This document shows, piece by piece, positions 23,339-35,300 of a DNA stretch of 36,720 nt. The translations under genes and the position numbers were made by a program. The stretch covers positions 1 to 36,720 of the forward strand of contig JAAZXP010000007.1 in NCBI GenBank assembly GCA_014240055.1, read 5' to 3'. The DNA is from Methanobacteriota archaeon. GTDB lineage: Archaea > Thermoplasmatota > Poseidoniia > MGIII > CG-Epi1. Position 1 is the stretch's first letter. Every line of letters starts with the position of its first letter. A model generated the notes under the pieces. It ran no database searches. It was given only the letters and a program-made list of their open reading frames with translations, and had not been told where the DNA came from.

Positions 23339-23356
23339 AACGAAAGGTGTCATAAT

Positions 23357-26300
23357 TTGATAGACAAAAATAATCGGATAGTTAACGCCAGTGTTTTGTT
23401 GCTGATGGCATTTTTATTCGTTGTTTTTGTTGCAGATGATTCTGAAGCTGCGACTTACAAAGTTGATAGTTTAGGCGGTTCAGATTATACTAACATAACA
23501 CAAGCTGTCGAGAATGCATCTGCTGGAGACACAATTAATATCGCCTCTCGAAATTATTTTGATGCGGTAGATGTTGATAAGAGATTAACGATTATTGGTG
23601 GAAATTATGGTGTCAGCTTAAACAATTTGTATAATTATTGCTATGAGAACGATCTTATTGGATATTATACCTTTGATAATTCTGGAACCTATGTTAGTGA
23701 TAGGGTATGGTGTGAGAGTAACTATGGATATTTATCAGGGGCTGTTCGAACTCCCGGTTTTACTGGCGATTATTCAGTAGATTTTGACGGCGATGATGAT
23801 TATCTTGCAATAGATCATGATTCAGTCTATAATGTTTCTAAAGTTTCAATAAGTAGCTGGATTAATATCGATGATAATAATACTGATACCAGAACTATAT
23901 TTTCTAATTATCAAGAGGGGTCCACGCGTCATGGTTATGAAACATTTGTAAATGCTGACGCTAATTTCGGATTTCAATTTGGTTTTGGAAGTAGCTCAGG
24001 TTCATGTCACTCAGATACTGAAATCACTGAGAATAATTGGACACTTGTTACAGCCACTTATGACGGATCAAATATCAAATTATACATTAATGATGAATTA
24101 GATAAGACATGTGGCTATGCTCAGGGTATATCTGATAGTGATGGTAAACAAATTTTTGGGTCTTCAGACCATGATTCAGACAGCACCTATGATAATTTCT
24201 TTGATGGGACAATAGATGAACTGCTAATATGGAAGAAGGCATTAGGTCAGACAGATGTCGAAAATATTTATTGGGGTGGTAATGCAAAACCACGAATTAA
24301 TGCAAGTGAAGGTAGTTATGCCATAAGACTAACAGTTGACAATTCTGTTGTAAGAAATATTGAAGTTGCATTCACTGGCCCAGATATTGGCGAGAGTAGT
24401 GGAGATGCCGGTTTGGTAATTCAAGGTACGGATGGCGATCCAATAACTGGAGTTACAATTTCTGATGTGATATCAAAATATGATAGAAATGGTCTTAGAG
24501 TCTCTAATGCTAAAGATATATTCATTAATTCATTTAGTTCACAGGGATGTGATACTGGCAATGGCCTTAAGACAGGTGTAACTCTTTACAACGTAACAAG
24601 TTCTGAAATGTGGAATGGTCATGTGCAATGTGCTGAAACTGCAGGATACTTGTTTACTTCAGGAAGTAATAATAATATTTTTAATACGATTCAAGCATAT
24701 AGTTGTAAAGTAGGTTTCAAAGTAATATCTAATGGAAATTATTTCAATAATACTTATCTAGGCAACAATGACGATGTAGGTATTTTGTTTTATGGATCTG
24801 ATAACAATCAAATTAATGATGGAAATTACTATAGCAATAAATATGCCATAGGCTTCACACGAGGTGCTGAAAATAATCGGATCAAAAATCTAAACTTTGA
24901 TGATAATGATGATTATGATATTCACCACGGTTATGATTCAAACACAACTAGAAATGGTTGGAATAATATATTGATAGATACCGAATTTGAGGATTTATCT
25001 ATAGATTCCAATTCTAGACTTTTAGAGAAGACTCTGATAGAGACAACTATTACAGATAATGGAACCTATGCCTGGAATAGAGTCAATAAAACATTAGATA
25101 GTGATAGAAGGGCTTACTCAGGTACAAATTCTTTTTGGGCTGGAAATAGTGATGAGGATGAGTATTTTAGAAATTGGAATGTTACTTTCAAGATGAGTTC
25201 AGATATTAGTCTTCCTAGTGGAGGATTAGATGAATCTCGAATATTAGAGATAAGAACATGGTACAAGACAGAAGAAAATTTTGATGGTGGTAGAGTATAC
25301 ATTACCAAGGATCAAGAAAGTACTTGGAATCTCTTAACGCCTTTAGGTGGTTATGATAGTTTGATGAATGATGGTTCTGATTGTGATAATAACGAGAAAG
25401 CTTTTACAGGAGATAAATCGTCTTCTGATTGGCAAAATAAAAAGTTTAACTTATCTGGTTACAGAGGCGAAGATGTTCGAATAAAGTTTGTTTTCTGTAG
25501 TGATTCAGGCACGGAAATGGAAGGTTGGTACATCGATAATGTAAAAATTTACAAAGATGTGGATTCAACCAATGTTGCATATTTTGATGATTTCGAAAGA
25601 TTAGGTCATAGGTGGGTGGATGCTAGAGGCTGGGTCCATGAAGGAAATCCAGAATATGATGGAAAGAAAGATGCAGATATCATAATAATCGAAGATACTA
25701 GTTCCGAAACTTTAGTTAATAAATCAATCAATAAGGATATGAAGATTCATCTGAAATTAGATGAAAGCGGTACTAGTAGTGCATATGATTCTTTGGCAGG
25801 ACAATATTGGTATAGAGCTGGCAATACAAATTATGTTTCAGGATTGTATGGTAATGCAGCTAATTATGATGGGAGTGGAGATTCTCATTACTCCTCATAC
25901 GATTATATTTCAACGTCTCCTTATAGATTTGATGAACTAACAGTTTCAAGTTGGGTTAATTTTGATTCATTTCCATCTAGTAGTACTGATTATGACACGG
26001 TAGTAGCTATGGATAGAGAGGGTCAGTTTAGATTACAAGTTAATAGCAGCGGGAATCCTGTAGCTTATGGTTATTTTTATAGTCCTTCAGGTGAAAAAAG
26101 GGCTATTGGAGATGATGCATTAGTTACTGGTGTTTGGTATCATCTTGCAGCAACCTGGAGCGAGACTACAGACGATATCAAACTTTATGTTAATGGCACA
26201 TTAGTCAAAACTTATTCATTTTCAGAAACTACTCCTTATCTTCGAACTCTTAGTAGTTATATGTACATTGGAAGAGATTACAACGGCCATTACATGGATG

Positions 26301-29300
26301 GTAAAGTTGATAATGTACAAATTTGGCAAGAGGATTTCTCAGCCCGTAATATCAAAGCTATTTATGAGCATCCAATTAATGGACCTGTTCTTTATTCTAC
26401 AAAACATTATGGAGGTTCCGATAGTAAAACCGATAGTGAGGGTAAATTAGATGATATTTATGTAACAACTAAAATTTATGATGGCTCATCATCAGGTTCA
26501 GTAGTAGATACTTACATTGGTATTAGATATGGCGATTGGACGCGCGAAATTGCTAAGGCTACTATAACTGATAGTAAATTAGAAGCTAAGGTTTTTGATT
26601 TCCGTGTTTATAATCGTAATAAAGATAATCTGTATTATTCTTTGTCATCTGCAGTTTCCGGAGCTAGTAGTGGGAATACTCTCGAATTATGGCCTGGGAA
26701 GTATAAAGAAAATATAGAGGTCACGACAAAGATTGCTATACTAGGGGCTGGGACAACTAGAACGATTATTGATGCGAGATATCGAGGTCCAGCACTCAAA
26801 TTCACTAATTACCAAACTGATTATTCATCAGTTAAAAATTTACGAGTTACTCATTCCTCTAACCAATCCAGCAGTTGCCAGTCTTCTGCTCAATATGGAG
26901 GGGCAATATATTCATACTATTCAGATTTTCTAACAATTGATAATGTTCATTTCTTTGAAACCTATATTGGTTATATGTCATGTTATGCAAATGATAATAC
27001 AATTAAAAATTCAGTATTTGATAGAGGTTCTATCAGCAGTTATCATTCTGGAATATATTCTTATGGCGGCATTAATTACGATATAAGAAATAATGTAATT
27101 ACAAAATATTCATATGGTCTGTATCTTTATTATAATAATTACGGTTCACACTTTTTTAATAATTCTATCCATAATAATACTAATTATGGGATATACCTGT
27201 ATTATTCCGGTCACTCTAGTTACGCTAGTGATCCTCTTATTTTCGAAAAGAATAGTCTAGTTGACAATAATTATGGTTTTTACAGAGGAGACACTTCTAG
27301 TAATTATGGCCGATACATCCAATTTAAAGATAATTTAGTTAAAAGTAATTCTAATTATGGGATATATTGTTATTATTATTGCCAAGATTGGAAAGTAGAA
27401 AACAATACGTTTGATGGTGATGACGATCAAACTTATGGCTGGTACACTTATAGATACCAATATAGAACCGAATTCGGAAATAATACTTTTAGAGACCACA
27501 CAAGTAAAGATATTTATCTTCAATATTGTGGAACTGGAACTAATGCTAATAAATTCTTTTACAACACTTATTCTACTATTACAGTTTCATCCGGTTGTCA
27601 AGTTGATATTTACAATAATCTTAATGTAAAGACTGTAGAAGAAGATAGTGATGCTTTTTCTAATGTAGAAATTGAAATTAAAGATAGTTCTAAGACTTAT
27701 TACGAAACTTCACAATGGGGTGGTTCAGATTCTTTAACGGATAGTAATGGTTTTATTTCTAGTTCGATGCTTATACGCTCAGGATATTATGCCTCTAGTT
27801 CAACTCTAACTGATAATAATATTACTGTTAATTTGGCTTATGGGGTCAGGGCAAAATCTACTTGGATTAATTTTGATACTGATACTACTAAGGCCGTTAC
27901 AGTTCCCGACGCTTTCCGTCTCGGTGTTGTTAAAAATACAAATACTAGCACAATTTACACTAGTTTTTCTTCTGCAGTCAATGCTGCAAGCACAAATAAT
28001 GTTCTAAATATTTGGGCGTGGACTTATAATGAAAATTTTGTAATAAATAAAGGAATTACAATAATTGGTAATTCAACAGCTAGTTCGATCATAAACGGTG
28101 GAACTGGAGACTACGCAATTGAGGTCAAATCTAACGGCGTCACAATTAAGAATTTAACACTGAACGGCGCTTCCGATAGTTTACTTTATGCTGGAAATTA
28201 TAATAATCTTGAAGTTGAAAACGTAGTTATGGGTTCTAGTTCCTCTAATTATGGAATTTATTTTGATAGAACAAGTGATACTACTATAACAAGCGTAACT
28301 GTAAATGATACAGATCGTAAATCAGTTTACATTGATGACGGAGATACGATTACCTTCAAGAATAGTTATTTCATGAATTCTTCTTCTTCACATGGTTTTG
28401 AAATTTCAGATAGTGAGGATATAATACTAGATAATGTTTTCATTTACAATGCTGGTTATGATGGTTCCTCAGCCTATGGATTGTATGTTTCAGGAAGTGA
28501 TAAAGTCACGATTAAGGGCACTACAAAGGTGGGCTCTAGTAAATCGTATGAGCTTTATGCGACATCCTCAACAAATTTGAAAATATATAATTCTACATTT
28601 ACAGGTAAAAATTTAGCTTTAATTGAAGACTCAGATAGCTTTTTGGTGGAAAACAGTGTTTTCAAAGATACTTCCAGCGGCGATAATGGCGTTTACATCA
28701 AAAATACAGATAGTGGAATCTTTAAATTTAATACAATAACAAATTCGGCATCAGATGGCACTTCTGATTTTGGTTCGATATATTTGACTAGTTCATCTTC
28801 TAATCAAATTTTGAATAATACAGTTACCAATTCAGGAAGATCAGGAATTCATCTTAAGTCTAGTTCAAATGATAACAAGATTTATGGAAATACAGTATCT
28901 TCAAGTAATTTACATGGTCTTTATGTTCAATCCTCTGATAATACGTTAGTTCGAAACAACTCATTTTCAAGTTCGAGTATTTATGGAATAAAAATTTCAA
29001 GTTCTGATAATGTTGTAATTGATAACAATACATTAGATTCGAATTCTAATTATGGTATTTATCTTTCTTCATCAGATACTGGAATTATTAAGACTAATAC
29101 TATTTCTGATAATCAAGGTGGAATATATATCACCGGTTCAGACGATGTAATTATTTCTTCGAATACCATAGATGATCATTCATTATATGGTGCATATCTT
29201 GCAGATTCGAAAAGAGTTAAGATTAAGAAAAATGTAATCAAGAACAGTCAAAGTGATGCCTTAGTTCTTTCCTCAAGTTGTGATAATGCGTACATTGATA

Positions 29301-32300
29301 ACAATACAATAAAGAACAATGGTTTAACATCCTCAGGAAGAGCTGTGAAATTGTATGAGGTTGATAACTCGGTATTGTATAATAATTCAATTGAATCTAA
29401 CGAATACACTGGAATGTCTATTGTTGCATCTAATAACAATAAAATCATTCAAAACATAGTAAAAGGTAATGGAAAATATGGGATATCGGTAAGTAATGAT
29501 TTTACCAAATCTGCTAATAATACAATCAAATCTAATACTATTAATGATAATGAAGATCACGGAATTTACAATTTAGGTATCTATACCAAAATAATCAATA
29601 ACACGATTAAATATAATGAAAAGGATGGTATTAACATACAATCTGCAGGCGCTAGAACAAGTATTGAACAGAATACAATTACTGATAATGAAGATAATGC
29701 AATAAGCATTTTGGCCAATTATGTAGTAATTAAGTTGAACACGATTGATGGTGCAACTTCCGATAGTGCAATCAATGGCCTCAATTCTAAATCTATATCT
29801 ATAACGAATAACACGATTGAGGGTGGTCTTCAGGGAATTAAGATTTCGAATGGTACGAATTCTTTCATCTACAATAACACTATAACATCTAATTCCGAAA
29901 CTGGAATTTACTTATTGGGAGGATCTCATTCAAGTGAAATAAAATTAAATACAGTTAAGGATAATGAAGATGTAGGAATTCATGTTTTAAGTTCGGATTT
30001 AGTAGTAGTTAAGAATAATATTATTGAAGACAATAATGGATATGGAATTTATGGTTTCAATTCTAAGTTACTTGAATTTCAAATTAACACAATTAAAGAT
30101 AACGATGGAGGGGTAAAGTTCAGTAATTGTGATTATTGTAATTTAACTTCGCTAACTATTTCTGATAACGGTGGAAGGGGTATTTGGTTCTTAAGTGGTT
30201 CTGATAATAATTACATTAAGCATGTGACTTCTTCCAGTAATAGTATTAAAGATGTATATATTCAAGATTCAAATCATAATACTGCTTTTAATTTTACATT
30301 TTCAACAATTTCACTAAATACAAATGCGACACTTACAATTACTTCAAATTTGGAAATTGTATTCCAAGATGGTGGTGGAGATCCATTTGAAGGCATTGAT
30401 TTCGCACTATTGACTGCCGGTGTCAAGGTGTATTCTACACCTTTCTATGGTGGTTCTGATGCAGTTTCAGATTCCAACGGTGAAGCTGGAGCTACATTCT
30501 CTCTTAACTATAGAATTTACAACGGTAGTTCAACGCCAGACACAATTTCTAACATAATTAAGTATCACTATGGTGTGAGAAGTAAAGAAAAATCAATTGA
30601 TATGAGTACTTCCCATACTGAAACAGTTTCAGTACCTTCCTATTGGGTAAAAGGTCTTGTTAGAAATACAGACTCAAGTACAGATTACTATAAGATCCAA
30701 GATGCTATAGACAATGCTTCTTCTGGCGATACTTTACATATTTGGGCATGGAAATATAGTGAGAATGTAGAAGTTGATGAGAGTATAACAATAATTGGTA
30801 ATGGAACTGGAAATACAACTCTGAATGCAACATCTAGTGGTAAGGGTTTCGATATAACTTCAGATGATGTTACAATAAGAAATATTAATGTTGAAGGCTG
30901 TGGTAGTACAGATTCTTACAATGGTTTCCAGTTGTCTGGAGATGATATTACTATCGAAAATGTAATAGTTAAGACGTGTTACAGAGGTGCAGCCATAGGA
31001 GGTTCAGGTGCTTGGATAGGCAATTCTACATTTTCAAATAACTCCAATAACGGTATTGAAGTGTTTATTGGGGATACTTCTACTACTGCAGTTAAGATTT
31101 ACAAGAATACATTATGGTGGAACGGCAATCATGGTATCAGGAGTCTTGAAGATGATGTAATTATAAGCGCCAATAATATTAGAAATAATACCGAAAATGG
31201 AATTTATTTAAGTGGTGCTGAAGATGCAGTTATTTCAGATAACATTATTGTTGATAATAAAGATAATATAGATATTTACAGCGATTCAGCACGTACACTG
31301 ATTAAGAATAATTTGGTATCCAGTGCAACTTCATATGGCATGAGAATCGACGGTACTGCTTCAAATAATATTATAATTGAAGGTAATACAGTCCAAAATA
31401 ATGGTGTAGATGGAATATATATCAAACATTCCGATTATTTCTATCTAGGAAACAATACAATTTCAGGAAGTGGAACTTTTGATTTAAGGTTCTCTGCAAC
31501 TACTATTGGTAATTCTGCTAAGAATACCACTTTCTCAACTATTTCAGTTCATTCAAATGCTTATTTTGCAATTTACAATGATTTAACATTGAAGTTCATG
31601 CAAAATGCTACAGTTGGCTTTGATGAATTAGATGTTAAACTTGTTAGTGATAGTTCTACTAAGTATGCAACTTCTTACTATGGTGGCAGTGACTCTAAGA
31701 CAAATACCAATGGATTAATTAGTACAAATTTCACTTTAAAATTCAGAATATATGATGGAACCTCTACACCTGATGAAGCAACTACAACATTGTATTATCA
31801 TTATGGAGTTCGTGCTAAGGCTTACAATCTGAATATGACGACTTCTCATACAGAGACAGTATCAGTTCCTTCATATTGGAAAGATGGTTTAGTTGAGAAT
31901 TTGGATAGTGGTCTGAAATCTGCAAGTATACAGGATGCTATAGACAATGCATCCTCTGGCGATACACTGAAACTATGGTCCTGGAATTATGTTGAAAGTG
32001 ATATTGAAATAAATGAAAGAGTGACTATTATCGGTAATTCATCAGGAACAGTATCAATTAGTGCCAACTGGGAGAATTCAGTATTTAATATTCAAACAAA
32101 TACTATAACTTTGAAGAATTTGACTCTCAAGAGAAGTAGTAATTCTACTGATGAAGCTTGTATCAAAACTACAGTAGGTACTGGAATATTGATAGATAAT
32201 GTATTGATGAATAATTGTGGTATTGGTATTTTAGTCAAGACCAGTAATGTAGTTATTTCTAATGTTACTATTGAAGATTCAGTAACTGATGGAATAGTTG

Positions 32301-35300
32301 TCAAAAATACAGCTAGTAATGTACGAATTGAGAATTCAACAATTAAGAGAAGTGGAGATGATGGAGTCCAACTTGAGTCTAATGTTTATCTTTACAATAA
32401 TACAATTTCGTCGAATACCAATAGAGGAATTTATGTTATATCAGGTTCAGATTATGCTAAGATTAGGTACAATACAATAGACGACAATGATGAACAAGGA
32501 GTCTATGTTTTCGGTGTACATCATGTTGAGATTAGAAATAATGTAATTGAAGATAATGAAAATTATGGAATACAATTAAAAGATGCTAATTTTACACAAA
32601 TAAGAGATAATACAGTTGATGATAATGATGGTGGTTTGAGAACAGAATCGACATATAATTGTAATATTACAGGAAGTACTTTCAAAAATAATAATGGTAA
32701 AGGAATTTGGTTTACCACTACTTCAAATGGAAATAATATTAGAGACACAGTTGCTACGGGAAGTTCAAGTAATGATATTGAATTAGATGATTCTAAGAAG
32801 AATACTGGATTTAATTTCACATTTGGTTCAGGGAGTATCGATGTTGATTCAGATTCAGATTTCCGTGTGATGAATACTTTGAATATTAAGTTTACAAATG
32901 GTTCAGAGGCATTTGCAGGTGTAGATCTAGAATTATTCAATTATGATACCATTGTTTATGCAACTCCATTTTACAGCGGTAATGATGCTGTTTCATCAGC
33001 TACTGGATTTATCAGTGGTGAATTGACTGTTGCTTACGAGATTTACAACGGAAGTTCTACTACTGAAGATGTGGATACGACTCTCAAGTATCACTATGGT
33101 GTAAGAGGTAAATCAATAGATGTGGATACAGGAACTTCACATACTGAAATCGTGGATGTTCCTTCATATTGGACGAAAGGACTTGTTAGGAATACGGATA
33201 CAAGCACAGATTACTACAAGATTCAATATGCAATAGACAATGCTTCAGCCGGAGATACACTGAACATTTGGGCCTGGACATATTATGAGAATATTGAGAT
33301 TAGTAAGGAATTAACAGTAATTGGCAATGGAACTGGAGATACAACAATTAATGGTAGCTTTATAGATAATACGATTAAAATAACAGCAAGTGATGTAGAA
33401 TTAAGTTATTTTACTGTAATAGGTGGAGGAAATAGTACAAATACTAAAAGTGGAATTCACTTAAGTGGAAGTGATATTAAACTTTCAAACTTAGTTATCG
33501 ATTATGGTTATCAAGGTTTGTATACCTCTGGTTCTTCTAATACAGTATCTTATACAATTATCAAAAACCAGGACAGAGATGGTTTGCTTGTGCAGGGAAC
33601 TACATTTACTTTAATGAATTCCACAATATCTGATAATGGTTATCATGGATTATATTTCAATACGGGTGGTTCAGGTTCATTCATATACAATAATACTATA
33701 GAAAATAGTGGTGGAAGAGGAGTATACATTTCCCAGTCATCTAATATTAGAATTTCCTTTAACACAATTACAGATTCCTCTGGAAATGATGCTAGTGATA
33801 GTGGAGCAGGAATTTGGATTGAAGGTTATTTATCACAAAACATTAGAATATTAAATAATACAATTAAAGATAACAAACATGGAATACATAGTTGGTCCGG
33901 AGGTCAGGGGCCAAGTGATATTTCAGTTATTGGTAACCAAATAAGTGATAATGAGAAATATGGTATTAAGATAACAAAGAATTCAACGCATTGGAAACTT
34001 TGGAATAATACTATAACAGACAATGATGAATACGATATTTCTTTTTCAGATACTGGTTCAGATAATAATTATGCAGTTAATACCGAATTTGATACAATAT
34101 ATGTAAATTTTGGATCATCGCTTACAATTAGAGAATATTTAGTATTAGATGTAAATGATGCTTCTGGAGCTAATATGAGTGGTATTGACATCAAAGTTAT
34201 GGAAGACGATGTCCAGAAGTATGCAACTGATTACTTTGGCGGTAGTGATCCTAAGACAGATTCATCGGGAACTATTGCAACTTTCTTGATAAATTCAATG
34301 AAGTATGATGGTAGTTCAACCCCTACAACAATACCAACCTATGTTACAGCTAGAAATCACGACTGGGTTGAAACTTTCACATCTGATCCTTCTTCTACAG
34401 TAGATATAACTGTTCCAGATCTCCGTGTTCAAAATATAAGGACTGGAACTTTAACTTATCATATCCAGACATCCATTGATGCAGCTGAAGAAGGAGATAC
34501 AGTAAGGGCTTGGAATGGCACTTACTATGAAAATATTGATATTACTGAAGAGTTGGCATTGAAAGGTAATGGAACCTCTACAATAATTAATGGAAATAGT
34601 GGTAATGCAATTGAAGTTAGTGAAGATAGTGTTACCATTACAGATATACAAATAGTATCTTCAGAAAATGGAATTTATCTAAATGGTATTGATGATTTAA
34701 GAGTTTATAATATAAAGTTTGTAAATAATGAACATGGTCTTTATGTTGAAGACTCAACAAATCTTGTTCTTAATAACAGTATATTTGATGTGGATGATTA
34801 TGGAGTTTACTTCACGGGTACATCTGGTTCTATAGTTAGAGATAATTCTTTCCGTAACGGAACAGATGCTGGAAATTATTGTATTTATCAATCAGAGTCT
34901 GATTCAAATGGTAATACACAAATTATAGGCAATACTTTCAACGACTGTTATACAGCTTGGAAATCTAGTAGTAATGCGAATACATTTAGAGATAATACAC
35001 TAAAAGATAACCAATATGGAGTTTTACTTGCCGGTACTGCATCCCATGATAATCTGATAAAAGATAATACATTTGATGATTCTGATACTGCAATATACAT
35101 TTACAATACAGCTCATGACAACATTATTTTTGAGAATAGCTTTGATGATTCTGATGATTATGATATCAAATTAAGTGATTCTTATGATACAGTATCCTAT
35201 AACAATACATTTTCTTCAATTTCAGTAGCTTCAGATTCCAATATGTGGATTAAGGTGTATCTTGACCTAACCGTCTCTGATAATGCAAGTAATGCCTTTT

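Larger units (their letters stand above)
24986..26629 (+). repeat. Linker 1 (residues 544-1091), W-type, interrupted
   Basis: Begins like the other linkers (DTEFEDLSIDSNS, compare NTEFDTIYVNFGS in linker 6) and ends like them, from VLYSTKHYGGSDSKTDSEG to DFRVYN. The 74 residues from YGGSD to the next beta-helix equal those of linker 6 to within one residue. Between the two ends about 450 residues are inserted. Confidence 0.75.

Noticed and set aside
32563..32940. 125-codon minus-strand frame in the giant gene
   Set aside because: It is antisense to beta-helix repeats; long shadows are expected because the repeats are rich in Asn, Asp and Ser codons.
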